DNA of 64,000 nt from JAGVJT01 sp964513205 (GTDB lineage Bacteria > Pseudomonadota > Gammaproteobacteria > Legionellales > Legionellaceae). The translations under genes and the position numbers were made by a program. The DNA lies in assembly GCA_964513205.1 (NCBI GenBank), contig CAZELP010000005.1:1-64000 (forward strand). The letters are read 5' to 3'. This document shows positions 1 to 8,785 of this stretch, piece after piece (positions within the stretch are counted from its first letter, which is position 1; the number at the start of each line of letters is the position of its first letter). The notes under the pieces were generated by a model. The model saw only the letters and a program-made list of their open reading frames with translations. It did no database searches and was not told the DNA's origin.

Positions 1-89
1 CGATGGAAAATGAATCCATGGACCCTTGGTGCACATCTCTAAAATGTTTAGAGGCATTGGACAGATTGCCCGGTAAAGAAGGGAGGTAA

Positions 90-197
90 TTGGCCGTAAT
101 TGACGTGAAATGTTCGCATTGTAACAAAACGAATGTGGTTAAATTCAACGCAAAAACAACAAAAGAAATCAAATTGATTATATTTTTTAATACTTGA
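90..197 (+). pseudogene. IS1-family InsA N-terminal remnant
   Basis: A 35-codon frame opens with TTG behind a strong GGGAGG ribosome site and stops at TGA 195-197. Its first ~18 residues contain Val-Asp-Val, a CxxC pair (Cys8, Cys11) and a following Val-Val, the pattern of the zinc-finger start of IS1-type InsA proteins. After about residue 18 the frame becomes Lys/Ile-rich and no longer looks like InsA, so the element is probably cut near base 145. No InsB or second inverted repeat is visible. The identification is from a short motif only. Confidence 0.4.
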
Positions 198-257
198 TTA
201 ATATTTGACATTTTAGTAATATAATCAAAAGCTAAAGATCGAAAAAGAGGTTAAAAA

Positions 258-2183
258 ATGAAAATAGAATGGGATCGTAATCTAAGAACATCAGAATTTA
301 ACAAAGCCAAACAACACCTGCGCCCCAATGGACAACTCAAATCTGACGGCACTAAACTACGCCGTCAAGAAAGTAAGCTTTCTCGGTCTTTTATGATAGT
401 TGACGGTAAAATTCTCGCCATCCATCGCATAACGCTGGGCAAGGGTGTTTATGGAAAAGCCAAGTTAGCTGAAGATGAAACTGGACGACTATATGCGCTA
501 AAAATACTAGCCGAGAAAGGAAAAAAATCAAAAGAAGCCGAGATTGCTTATGATTTGGGAATTTCTGACAAAGTCACTTCTCGCGAAACCAATTCAACCC
601 AATCAAAAATAAATTTTAAAAAGTATATTCCCTACCAATATTTGGGCACAGCATTCTACCAACGCTACTTTGAAGAAAATAAAGACAAGGATCTTGGAAA
701 AATTGCACATTTCAATCTTGATGAGCGCTTAGAAATCTCGATAAAACTTAGCATCCTCTTGTGCCAGCTGCACGCAGGTAGACACTCCAAAACCCAAAAA
801 AACTATCTGCATGGCGATTTTCATAATAACAACATCACAGTTGATGATAATGGAAACTATCATGTCATTGACTTCGGCCTAGCCTCATCAGTTAATCAAC
901 CGATGCTACGTGTAGCAAATGCAGATTTCAATAGACTACGTGCATTCATTTACACGCCATCACATGGACGTTCTTCTTCTACAACTGGGGAAAATATATT
1001 TTATGGGGTTTTGGGAACAGCAATACCAGAATATGAGCTTGTTTTTGGTGAAAAACGTATGCTTATTCAAGGCAAGCCTTGGATTGGAACTTATGAAATA
1101 GAATTAACCATTCAAGGCAATGCGTTGCATTATCGCCTAACCAATTCAGATCGGACTGAATGGCTTGAGGGAAATATTGCACCGGAAGTTTTAGGCCTGG
1201 ATACCGCCGATATTCATGCTGTTTTTGAACAAAATGAACATCCAAAACAGAAAATTGCAAATGAACATATTCAGCAACTTTATAATAAAATTGAACAAGA
1301 TCATCCTGGCAAATTTATCAAGCCACAGTATAATCCAACTTTGATGAAAATGCTGCACAATCCTGATGTGTCTTTATTGGAATGGACTAAAACGCTCACA
1401 TTCTGCAGACTTCATTTAGAAAACGCCGAAGATTGTTTTGCAAAACATTCGGATGATGCATGCCTGGATGCACTAGAGCTTTTGAATGCTCAGGCAAATC
1501 TCATTATGGCGGTCACATCAGATCCACACTCAACACCAGATCTTGCCTCAATCATTTTGCAACATGCTTTCGATAAAACAACGAAAAAAGAACAAATATT
1601 GAACTCCATTGCAGATAATGCGCTTAAAGAAAAAGTAGAAGTCATGTTGAATGGCATGGATAGGCAACGTCAGCTGATGCATGACTCACGTGAATTATTG
1701 ACCATTATCCATGACATTCAATTACTGAAAAAAAATCAACGCAATCAAACGCAAGAAAAATTAGACCGCATGCACCACAATTTATATGTGCATGCAAAAG
1801 AGTTCTTAGAAACTTCTTATAAAACATCTCAAGAGCGCTTAACCGCTATGAAATCATTTGAATCCTTTTGTGAAAACAGTCTAAAACAAGCTCAAATAGA
1901 TTTTAAAGATAACGCGCCTATAATGCACGCCATAACACTCTGTCTTAGTCGTATTGTTGGTGTTATCCTGGCGATTGCAACTCTAGGAATCGGAGTTTAC
2001 TTGTACGGTGGGCTCGATGCGTATCAGACAAGATTCTTTCGTGCGGTCCCGTCCATTTATCAAGAGTTTGGGACTCAAAGCAAACTTTCTGGTCAGTTAC
2101 ACACCTGGTTTACAAATCACAGCAAATTGTCTGATGCGCCCACGCATGATGGTGAACAAGATCATCGAACCAAACCAAAATAA
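258..2183 (+). CDS. Ser/Thr protein kinase-like protein with C-terminal membrane segment (effector candidate)
   Basis: The protein has 641 residues. A eukaryotic-type kinase core occupies about residues 55-240: glycine loop GKGVYGKAKL (61-70), ATP-binding Lys82 in ALKIL, a candidate helix-C Glu93 or Glu95, a catalytic loop with His185-Gly-Asp187 and Asn192 (HGD in place of HRD), and Asp205-Phe-Gly. All the residues needed for phosphotransfer appear present. The remaining ~400 residues are helical, with a hydrophobic stretch near residues 560-586 that may insert in a membrane, followed by a charged tail. The ATG follows AGAGG at good spacing. It resembles the LegK-type kinases that Legionella injects into host cells in general design, but I cannot assign it to a named one. 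No signal peptide is seen, which fits type IVB delivery rather than Sec export. Confidence 0.8.
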   Translation: MKIEWDRNLRTSEFNKAKQHLRPNGQLKSDGTKLRRQESKLSRSFMIVDGKILAIHRITLGKGVYGKAKLAEDETGRLYALKILAEKGKKSKEAEIAYDLGISDKVTSRETNSTQSKINFKKYIPYQYLGTAFYQRYFEENKDKDLGKIAHFNLDERLEISIKLSILLCQLHAGRHSKTQKNYLHGDFHNNNITVDDNGNYHVIDFGLASSVNQPMLRVANADFNRLRAFIYTPSHGRSSSTTGENIFYGVLGTAIPEYELVFGEKRMLIQGKPWIGTYEIELTIQGNALHYRLTNSDRTEWLEGNIAPEVLGLDTADIHAVFEQNEHPKQKIANEHIQQLYNKIEQDHPGKFIKPQYNPTLMKMLHNPDVSLLEWTKTLTFCRLHLENAEDCFAKHSDDACLDALELLNAQANLIMAVTSDPHSTPDLASIILQHAFDKTTKKEQILNSIADNALKEKVEVMLNGMDRQRQLMHDSRELLTIIHDIQLLKKNQRNQTQEKLDRMHHNLYVHAKEFLETSYKTSQERLTAMKSFESFCENSLKQAQIDFKDNAPIMHAITLCLSRIVGVILAIATLGIGVYLYGGLDAYQTRFFRAVPSIYQEFGTQSKLSGQLHTWFTNHSKLSDAPTHDGEQDHRTKPK

Positions 2184-2219
2184 GGGAGCATTTTAATCCG
2201 ATTATGGACCACGTGAATA

Positions 2220-2234
2220 TGGTGGATACGGGTG
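2220..2234. repeat. Near-copy of the tRNA-Met 3' end (att-like direct repeat)
   Basis: The 15 bases TGGTGGATACGGGTG match 14 of 15 bases of the tRNA-Met 3' end at 4796-4810 (TGGTGGCTACGGGTG), in the same orientation. The matched part covers the CCA end, the acceptor strand and the start of the T arm, which is where integrases of islands and phages commonly recombine. The 2.6 kb between the copies holds a toxin-antitoxin pair, a broken antitoxin and a protease gene. No integrase gene is present, so this would be a decayed or trimmed element. Confidence 0.5.
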
Positions 2235-2371
2235 TATTGGCCGGTTAACTAAGCGATTGTATTTACTTAATTTATTTTTGAGTGAATTTAAATCTACTCC
2301 CCAATATACCCCCATAAAAATCATCTGTCGCCCTATATTTTATAAAGGTCATGATATCGTCAGCCTAACTG

Positions 2372-2403
2372 AACCATTTTCCTGACGTCGGTAAAATGGT
2401 TTT
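2372..2403. terminator. Bidirectional terminator-like hairpin
   Basis: AACCATTTT (2372-2380) pairs with AAAATGGTT (2393-2401). CC/GG pairs and a one-base bulge continue the stem inward around the palindromic GACGTC. A T-run follows on the plus strand and an A-run precedes it. It lies downstream of both the kinase gene and the minus-strand antitoxin gene, so it could end both transcripts. Confidence 0.55.
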
Positions 2404-2442
2404 CAATCCTACGTTTCGATGTCTCCACATCCTATATGCATC

Positions 2443-2763
2443 TTAAGCGGCATCTTCAATATCTACGAATAAATCCTCTAATCCTTCGCGATTTAACAAG
2501 TCTTGCAAACAAAGCCGTACAAACTGCTTGCTTGAGTAACCAAGTTTTTTCGCAAAATCTGCTGCCATTTTTGGGCTGATAAACCGTCTGTTATGTTCTA
2601 TATCGCATAAATTCTGTCTTGAAATACCAAGCTTCTCTGCAAACACCACTTGCGACAACTCTTCGCCCTGGCGAAGAGCCAACAAATAATCACCCAGTGT
2701 TGGTTTTTTACCAATCAAGGAGGCTAAAAAATCCAGTGATTCTTTTGATTCATTAGTAATCAT
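2443..2763 (-). CDS. HigA-like antitoxin, XRE-type helix-turn-helix
   Basis: The 106-residue protein has a Cro/CI-type helix-turn-helix at about residues 34-75, including the recognition region EKLGISRQNLCDIE and the following GYSSKQFVRL stretch. It ends in an acidic tail. Its start overlaps the end of the upstream toxin gene by 11 bases, which implies translational coupling. In this family the antitoxin binds and neutralises the toxin and represses the shared promoter. The toxin-first order is typical of higBA and unlike relBE. A terminator-like hairpin lies 40 bases downstream. Confidence 0.8.
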   Translation of the reverse strand: MITNESKESLDFLASLIGKKPTLGDYLLALRQGEELSQVVFAEKLGISRQNLCDIEHNRRFISPKMAADFAKKLGYSSKQFVRLCLQDLLNREGLEDLFVDIEDAA

Positions 2764-3037
2764 GTTTATTCACCTCAATCACCTCAACAATATCCATCCG
2801 ATTGTCATCCGCTATGACATAAATAGCACGATAAGCTTTACTTAATCGAATCGAACGCTGTCCTTTTCGGTTACCTTTCAAAGATTCATCATGAAAGCCT
2901 TTGATTTTTCTAACCTCCAACAACCCATCATGAGAAACAGCCTCAATCCACTCGAATAACTTCACTGCAATATACGTGGGTACTTTTTTCAAATCATGCT
3001 TCGCTGTTTTGCTTAAAACAACCTTGTAGATATCCAT
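2753..3037 (-). CDS. HigB/RelE-type toxin (Gp49-like)
   Basis: I start the 94-residue protein at the ATG at 3037, because AGAAGG lies 8-9 bases before it; a longer frame reaches 3085 without a good ribosome site. The sequence has the RelE/HigB fold pattern: an N-terminal strand and Lys-rich helix (KTAKHDLKKVP), then LKGNRKGQRSIRL and a central AYRAIYVI strand, ending in a VIEVNKHDY strand. Toxins of this family cut mRNA on the ribosome. The 11-base overlap with the HTH gene downstream supports a toxin-antitoxin pair. Activity cannot be judged by eye. Confidence 0.75.
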   Translation of the reverse strand: MDIYKVVLSKTAKHDLKKVPTYIAVKLFEWIEAVSHDGLLEVRKIKGFHDESLKGNRKGQRSIRLSKAYRAIYVIADDNRMDIVEVIEVNKHDY

Positions 3038-3090
3038 TCCATTTATCCTTCTTTTAATTGTACTCTTTCCATGGGTACAATGCAACTTAG

Positions 3091-3225
3091 CTAAGCCACA
3101 ACTCTACCATCAATCACTAATGAGACAACAACACGAGCTTTAGTCAACATATTAATCAACGTATCAATTGTAAACTGGCTAAAATTTTACATCTATACTT
3201 TGTCCTTAATGTTCGTAACATCCAT
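3091..3225 (-). pseudogene. Degenerate XRE antitoxin remnant
   Basis: On the minus strand an ATG at 3225 follows GGAGGG at good spacing but runs only ten codons to a stop at 3193-3195. Immediately beyond it, in another frame, 30 codons (3183-3091) read like the C-terminal end of an HTH_37/HigA2-type antitoxin: FSQFTIDTLINMLTKA followed by a Val-rich strand. The start and end of such a gene seem retained and the HTH core deleted. It sits directly upstream of the intact higBA-like pair. Confidence 0.45.
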
Positions 3226-3359
3226 AAACACCCTCCAATCCTCAGTCAACAGCTTTATTTGCATAAATAAATGAAGATATAATGATTGCACGCCATATCT
3301 TAGCGCCGCACTTTACTTCAAAATAAAACTGCGCTTATGATTCAAAAAGGAAATCCCCA

Positions 3360-4775
3360 TTGTATAAAACACCGTTATTATGCATCATCATGCTCCTCGC
3401 CAGTCATTGTTATGCGCACAATCAAGACACAGACCTCTGCCCATGGAAGTCATTTTCAGATTTATTGATTAAAGATAAACAAGAAATTATTGGAGAAAGC
3501 GACACATTAACTGCCACCGAATTGAAACAAGATTTAGATTGCTTGTATCGCATATACAAATACCAATACATTGGCTCTTATTATCCGCATGAGACCAATT
3601 TGGCCGATAAAACCAAAGAAATTAAAAAAGCACTCACAGAAAAAATGAGTATATATGACTTCATGGGCTTGATTATTCAATCTCACCTATCAGTTTACGA
3701 CAACCATTTTTCATTAAATGCCAAAACCAAGCATTACTCCTACTATCAATCACTTCCAAAATACAAAATATATCAGGTGAAAACTAACGCCTTACATACC
3801 CTTAAAAATTGCCCGGGCTTCCATCGATATCCAACGCTCACCACAAACAAGCCTATTTTTATAAAACTAGCATTAGAAAATGATTTTAAAAACAAAACAA
3901 CGCTATGTCACACTGTTGATGGCAAACAAGTTTCGGTAAAGTTAAACCAAATTCCTGAAAAAATGGGCGTTTCTCAGAAATTCGAATATAAAGAAATAGA
4001 TAAGGATACTCTATACATTCGCATCCCACTGATGAGGCTAGGTCAAACAAACACTGAAAAAACATTGCTTTCTATGATTGCAAAGGACAATTTTCAAAAA
4101 AATCTCATTATTGACTTAAGAGGCAATAACGGCGGCAGCAGCTTATTTGGAAAAATGGTACTCGCCTCTTTGTTGGAAAAAAAAGTAATGATTCATTATC
4201 CTGAAGAGCTATCCGTCGACAGCTTATATAACATTGCAGCATCGATGAATATGATCAGCAATATTCATGCCGATAAACAATCCAAGACCATTCTAGAGAA
4301 TCTTCTTAAGCATTACAGCAAGCGCTTAAAAAATAAAAATTTATCTTTATTCAGTCCAGAGAACAAAAAGGTGCATTTTTTGCACGAGCAACCCAATCAA
4401 CAAGTATTACCCTTCCCTAAAAACGGCACAAGACTTCATGGTTATCAAGGCACCATAGCCTTGCTTGTCAATCGTGAATGCGCCTCAGCTTGTGAAGATT
4501 TTGTCGCTGATATGAAAAAATTAAACCATGTCTTCCTGATAGGCACGCACACGGGCGGCTTCTTTAATTATAATGACGTTGGATTTCTGGTCTTACCCAA
4601 TAGCAAAATTCAGGTGAACACAACAACTTCAACCAATATCGGCATACAAGAAATAAAAGATGGTATAGGATTTGCTCCTGACTTTTATGATACAACAGGC
4701 ACAAACCTTATAGAAAAAGCCGTATCATTTCTTCGATTATATGCCCCCGAAAGTGGGAAAGAGCCGAAACTTTGA
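3360..4775 (+). CDS. Secreted S41-family (tail-specific-like) serine peptidase
   Basis: This 471-residue protein starts at TTG after AAGGAAA. An N-terminal signal peptide ends near the sequence SHCYA-HN. The C-terminal half carries S41 features: a strand plus LIIDLRGNNGGSS (about 250-262) and NRECASACEDFVADMK (about 371-386), in which the Ser of SAC is the likely nucleophile, followed by IGTHTGG. No clear PDZ domain is seen in the N-terminal half. It is probably periplasmic or exported; the substrate is unknown. It is the last gene before the tRNA-Met 3' end, inside the putative island. Confidence 0.75.
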   Translation: MYKTPLLCIIMLLASHCYAHNQDTDLCPWKSFSDLLIKDKQEIIGESDTLTATELKQDLDCLYRIYKYQYIGSYYPHETNLADKTKEIKKALTEKMSIYDFMGLIIQSHLSVYDNHFSLNAKTKHYSYYQSLPKYKIYQVKTNALHTLKNCPGFHRYPTLTTNKPIFIKLALENDFKNKTTLCHTVDGKQVSVKLNQIPEKMGVSQKFEYKEIDKDTLYIRIPLMRLGQTNTEKTLLSMIAKDNFQKNLIIDLRGNNGGSSLFGKMVLASLLEKKVMIHYPEELSVDSLYNIAASMNMISNIHADKQSKTILENLLKHYSKRLKNKNLSLFSPENKKVHFLHEQPNQQVLPFPKNGTRLHGYQGTIALLVNRECASACEDFVADMKKLNHVFLIGTHTGGFFNYNDVGFLVLPNSKIQVNTTTSTNIGIQEIKDGIGFAPDFYDTTGTNLIEKAVSFLRLYAPESGKEPKL

Positions 4776-4795
4776 AGTTAATTTAGAATGGAATT

Positions 4796-4810
4796 TGGTG
4801 GCTACGGGTG
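4796..4810. repeat. tRNA 3'-end copy of the att-like direct repeat
   Basis: This is the partner of the 15-bp repeat at 2220-2234 (14 of 15 bases identical). It lies within the tRNA-Met gene, so the functional tRNA copy would be the chromosomal attachment site. Confidence 0.5.
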
Positions 4811-4872
4811 GACTCGAACCACCGACCTCAGCATTATGAGTGCCGCGCTCTAACCAGCTGAGCTACGTAGCC
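4796..4872 (-). tRNA. tRNA-Met (CAT), elongator type
   Basis: The minus strand folds as a full cloverleaf of 77 bases with encoded CCA. The acceptor stem is GGCTACG/CGTAGCC with discriminator A; the D arm contains AGCTCAGCTGGTTAGAGC; the anticodon loop is CTCATAA; and the T arm is GGTGGTTCGAGTCCACC. The acceptor stem and the 1-72 G-C pair match the elongator tRNA-Met of E. coli rather than initiator tRNA or tRNA-Ile2. Its 3' end faces the accessory genes at 2.2-4.8 kb. Confidence 0.95.
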
Positions 4873-5005
4873 TTCCAAGGGCTACGATTTTGTCTTTTTA
4901 AGCCAATTCTGTCAAGAAAAATTCTTATTTAAATTCTTATTATTATTTGAAAATGTTCTTTTTATAGTCTATTAGTTTACTATATGGTTATTGGAGCTGG
5001 ATTTC

Positions 5006-7840
5006 ATGCCTCAAGATAATAAAGAACAAAGAGAAAAAACGCTTGCGGAGCTCAAATTTTATCTTGAGAACATTCGACGCAATAGAGATCAACTTGATGA
5101 CGAGATTGATGATATAGAAAATTTCATCTCAGTAGACGAAGCAATATTAGAAAAATTAAATAAAGAAGCAGCTCAAAAAATAAAAGAAACAGGAATAATT
5201 GCCGAACAGATTTCAACTGGTGATATATTTTCCATGGAAAACAAACTCAAGAAGAAGAGCGAGGAACTAAAAGAAAAAATCGAAGAGAAAGATGCGCTTG
5301 ATAGGGAAATTATATATCTAGAGCACATTATCAATGACGAGAATTCATCAATAAAATTCATGCAAGACACTCTTTCAACAATAAAAGATAACGCTGCAGC
5401 ATTTTTTAAGTTAGCCCAATCATTTTCAGAAAACAGAAGTCGATCCAGCAGCGATGCCTCAACAACAGTAGAAAAATACGATGAAAATAATCTAGCAAGA
5501 TCAGACAGTATCGCATCCAATGAAACAGAACAAACAGTTGTCCTTTCTTTCGGTAAAAAGATTATAGAAGAACAAACAGAAAACATAAACCGGGAAATTT
5601 GGGCTATAAACGAAGATAAGCAACGTTATCTGGAACTGAAAAAACAAGAAAGCCTTCTTGCAAAAGAGATAGGCGATCTTGAAATAGAAAAAGACAAATT
5701 TAATGAAATTATTGGGAGTATCGAAACAAAGATCAATACCGTTACAGAAAAATTCAACACATCATCAAAAGTTCTCGAAAATAAAAAACAAGAATTTGGT
5801 AATGCACAAGAAAATGAAAAGTCACTCACGCCGTCTAATTTTTTAGGCCGTGCTGTTTACTTTCTTCAATTTGTTTTTGCTAGATTAACGTTTGGTCAAA
5901 CCAAACTTGAAAAAGCGCGAGCCGAAACAAAAAAAGCAGAATCAGATCTAAATGAGATCAGAAAATCTCACTTAGATCTACAGCAATCAGCGGAAGAATT
6001 ATTAAACTCATTAGAGAAAAAATTATCTGAACTGTCTGAAATATCTAAAAAATTAACAGAAAAATCATCTAAACTGTCTGAAATATCTGCTCAATTAACT
6101 GAAATTCAAAACAAATATGGAAATAAAGAATTATCAGAAAAAGCATTTGACAATCGGATTGAACAAATTACATCTAAATTGCAGACAATGGCAAAGGAGA
6201 ACATTACTAAAGAAAAGCCCGTGATTAATAAATTAATTGAAAGTTGCGATTATTATACAGACTCTATGTCTATGACTCGAGAAAAAACATATGACATAAG
6301 AATGAGTTTAAAAAAATTTCTTGAGTCACCCACTGTAGAAAATTTAAATGAACTCAATAAAAAAATTGGTGAAAAGATATCTGCTAGTAAACATGATGAT
6401 AACGTACTCAATCTCATCGAAAAAGCACGACAAATCTATCCTGACATAGTATTACCTGGTCGACTTGAGATGGCCCAAACCAAAATCCAGGATTATTATC
6501 ATCCTGAATTATCAATGTTAGCTGAAGATATTTTTAATCTTAAAAAAGAAATTGAAGCACAATCAGATGAAATCAGTCATATAGATCAAAAGATAGCGAA
6601 TAACATATCGTCTCTCTGGCAATGTTATAACTTGATGCGTATTGCCAAACACAGAGAAAAAGAATATCGCAATGACCCAAAACTGCAACATCTCGAACAA
6701 CACGCACAACAACTTGTTTCTTATCTTGAAAAAAAACAAAATGAAATTTTGAATCAATTACCTCAAGAAGAAAAAGAAAAACAGAAAGAAATTATAAAGA
6801 AAAAAGGCGAGAAAGATGAACCTATTCTTAATATAGTGGTTGAAGATTCTCACAAGGAGATCATTGAGATTTTAAATCAATATAAAATTCAACCACCCAA
6901 ATCCCCTTTTACACTGAATAAAATCCAAGAAGCATGTGCACATTTGGCGGAAAGCGAAAAGAAATCATTTTTAAGTAAAATTGAATCAATTCCGCTCATC
7001 AAAAAACAAATGGATCAATTAAACAGCGATCTTATCAAATATGAATCAGCAGTGTTTGGAATCATCAATCATTTGGATCCTTTACTTAATTCTTTTGATG
7101 ATTTTTTAACTAAAAATCATCATCCCAAAAAGATAAGCGACATATTCACTGAATTTGCAAACGAACCTGATCTAAATAAGCTCAAAAATGCACTTGATCA
7201 GCATAAGCAAGAATATCCAGAACTAAATGGCGTTATTTCTGAAATCGACAAACTGCCTAACATTGAAAACTTTTTAGGAAAAATCCAAGCACTCAACGAC
7301 GAAGAGAAAAGCATTTTTCAAAAAAATATAGAAAAAATGCAAAAAAATATAGAAATCAGAAATCAAATACTGCAATTAGAATCAAAAAAAGAACTTTTGG
7401 TGCAAGAAGGAAAGCAAAATATCGAAAACAAAATAGCTCCTGCTACAATATTTGGTGAACTAAAAACGGTTCTCGAGCAATGTAAAGGGAAAACTACCGT
7501 CGAATGGAAAGCACTGGCAAAAGTTATCGAATCCCCATCAGAAAAAAATCTTGATGCATTTGTGAACACTCTTGACAGTTCTCAACCCCTTAACGCGGAT
7601 TTCATAACAGCAATGAAGACAGTTGGTGAATATTACCCTGCTGTGATAAGCCGACTTACAGCGCAAGCGCAAAACGTGAACACTCCAGAGGCTAATATTG
7701 CGGAACCACAAAACGCGAACGATGCACAGGCTAATATTCAGAACACGCAGAGGATGAGAAAAGAACTCGAGCAGACTAAACCGGTAGTTCAGGAACCTCA
7801 GAAAACGTGGACACTATCATCCTGGTTTGGGAAAAAATAA
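5006..7840 (+). CDS. Large coiled-coil protein, effector candidate
   Basis: I place the start at ATG 5006, because GGAG at 4993-4996 is correctly spaced for it, whereas the longer frame begins with the TTG that overlaps this site. The 944-residue product is dominated by Lys/Glu-rich heptads: long coiled coils at about residues 5-130, 180-420 and 500-620, with a locally repeated KLSEISKKLTEKSSKLSEIS segment. A Ser-rich linker lies near residues 140-165. The C-terminus is Gln/Asn/Pro-rich and ends in LSSWFGKK. There is no signal peptide and no clear enzyme motif. Such proteins are frequent among Legionella type IVB substrates. No homolog recognised. Confidence 0.75.
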   Translation: MPQDNKEQREKTLAELKFYLENIRRNRDQLDDEIDDIENFISVDEAILEKLNKEAAQKIKETGIIAEQISTGDIFSMENKLKKKSEELKEKIEEKDALDREIIYLEHIINDENSSIKFMQDTLSTIKDNAAAFFKLAQSFSENRSRSSSDASTTVEKYDENNLARSDSIASNETEQTVVLSFGKKIIEEQTENINREIWAINEDKQRYLELKKQESLLAKEIGDLEIEKDKFNEIIGSIETKINTVTEKFNTSSKVLENKKQEFGNAQENEKSLTPSNFLGRAVYFLQFVFARLTFGQTKLEKARAETKKAESDLNEIRKSHLDLQQSAEELLNSLEKKLSELSEISKKLTEKSSKLSEISAQLTEIQNKYGNKELSEKAFDNRIEQITSKLQTMAKENITKEKPVINKLIESCDYYTDSMSMTREKTYDIRMSLKKFLESPTVENLNELNKKIGEKISASKHDDNVLNLIEKARQIYPDIVLPGRLEMAQTKIQDYYHPELSMLAEDIFNLKKEIEAQSDEISHIDQKIANNISSLWQCYNLMRIAKHREKEYRNDPKLQHLEQHAQQLVSYLEKKQNEILNQLPQEEKEKQKEIIKKKGEKDEPILNIVVEDSHKEIIEILNQYKIQPPKSPFTLNKIQEACAHLAESEKKSFLSKIESIPLIKKQMDQLNSDLIKYESAVFGIINHLDPLLNSFDDFLTKNHHPKKISDIFTEFANEPDLNKLKNALDQHKQEYPELNGVISEIDKLPNIENFLGKIQALNDEEKSIFQKNIEKMQKNIEIRNQILQLESKKELLVQEGKQNIENKIAPATIFGELKTVLEQCKGKTTVEWKALAKVIESPSEKNLDAFVNTLDSSQPLNADFITAMKTVGEYYPAVISRLTAQAQNVNTPEANIAEPQNANDAQANIQNTQRMRKELEQTKPVVQEPQKTWTLSSWFGKK

Positions 7841-7870
7841 ACCAGGTATCTGACGTATAGATCATCTAAT

Positions 7871-8785
7871 CTAATCAAATAAAAGACAAGTATGCGATTG
7901 CTCGCAACTTTTATATTCTAATTGTAGGGTAGTATGCAAGATGCCGTACTTTTCAATCAGCATTGCATTTAAAGCAATCAGTTTTTCTTCTACGCTATAC
8001 GCTTTATCTAAAACAACATGCGCCGTTAGGCTGATTTTATTTTGACTGAGTGCCCAAACATGTAGCTCGTGTACTTGAAGCACCCCTTGGACTGATAAAA
8101 AATCTTGCTCAAGCTTGTGCAAGTCCATCCCCTCAGGGACTCCCTCTAGCAAAATATGAATACTGGCTTTTAGTAAACGCCATGCTCGAGGCAATATCCA
8201 AATGGCAATTAAAACGGCAACAAAAGAATCAACCCATTTCCACCCGAATAATTGGATCAACAAAGCACTCAAAATTACACCAATCGAACCCAGCGTATCA
8301 CTCCATACCTCAAGATAAGCACTTTTAAAATTGAGGTTATGATTTTGCTCATCGTGTAAAACACGAATGGCAATTAGATTGACCAAAAGACCCAGAACGG
8401 CAATTAAAAGTACACTTTTAGAAGCAATAGGCATCGGCGAGAAAAATCGCTGATAAGCTTCTAGCACAATGTAAAATGCAACAAAAAACAACAGGCTAGC
8501 ATTTAATATGGCGGCTAATATTTCGAATCGATAATACCCGAATGTTCTAAGCCGATCGGCTTTTTTTTGACTAATGAGGAGCGCAATATACGACATCACC
8601 AATGCGGCAATATCTGTAAACATGTGCGCTGCATCAGAAATTAACGCCAAGCTTTTGGTAAAAATTCCGCCTAAAAATTCGACTAAACAAAAAATAGACG
8701 TCAAAAGCAACGCCCAACGAAGTGCGCGCTTTTGACGTTGATGTCGCCCGTGACTATGCGTCACGCAGCTCAAACCAAACCGCAT
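7871..8785 (-). CDS. Cation diffusion facilitator (CzcD/ZitB-like) transporter
   Basis: The protein has up to 304 residues. Six membrane segments are visible, after a His-rich N-terminus (HSHGRHQRQKR) and before a cytoplasmic domain with the LHVWALS motif. TM2 has the expected metal site Asp51-x2-His54-x3-Asp58. In TM5 the usual His-x3-Asp reads Glu159-x3-Asp163, an altered site that may change the metal carried. The frame overlaps the end of cydX; the ATG at 8785 has no clear ribosome site and a GTG seven codons later (CVTHSHG) is an alternative start. It is the last gene of the cytochrome bd operon, so it may handle a metal linked to respiration. Confidence 0.85.
   Translation of the reverse strand: MRFGLSCVTHSHGRHQRQKRALRWALLLTSIFCLVEFLGGIFTKSLALISDAAHMFTDIAALVMSYIALLISQKKADRLRTFGYYRFEILAAILNASLLFFVAFYIVLEAYQRFFSPMPIASKSVLLIAVLGLLVNLIAIRVLHDEQNHNLNFKSAYLEVWSDTLGSIGVILSALLIQLFGWKWVDSFVAVLIAIWILPRAWRLLKASIHILLEGVPEGMDLHKLEQDFLSVQGVLQVHELHVWALSQNKISLTAHVVLDKAYSVEEKLIALNAMLIEKYGILHTTLQLEYKSCEQSHTCLLFD

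Noticed and set aside
198..205. TTAATATT upstream of the kinase gene, close to the Legionella PmrA-box consensus
   Set aside because: A single 8-base match in very AT-rich DNA with no second half-site; too likely by chance to list as a site.
5173..5586. 137-codon antisense frame inside the coiled-coil gene
   Set aside because: Ser/Phe/Leu-rich reading typical of the complement of a Lys/Glu-rich gene.
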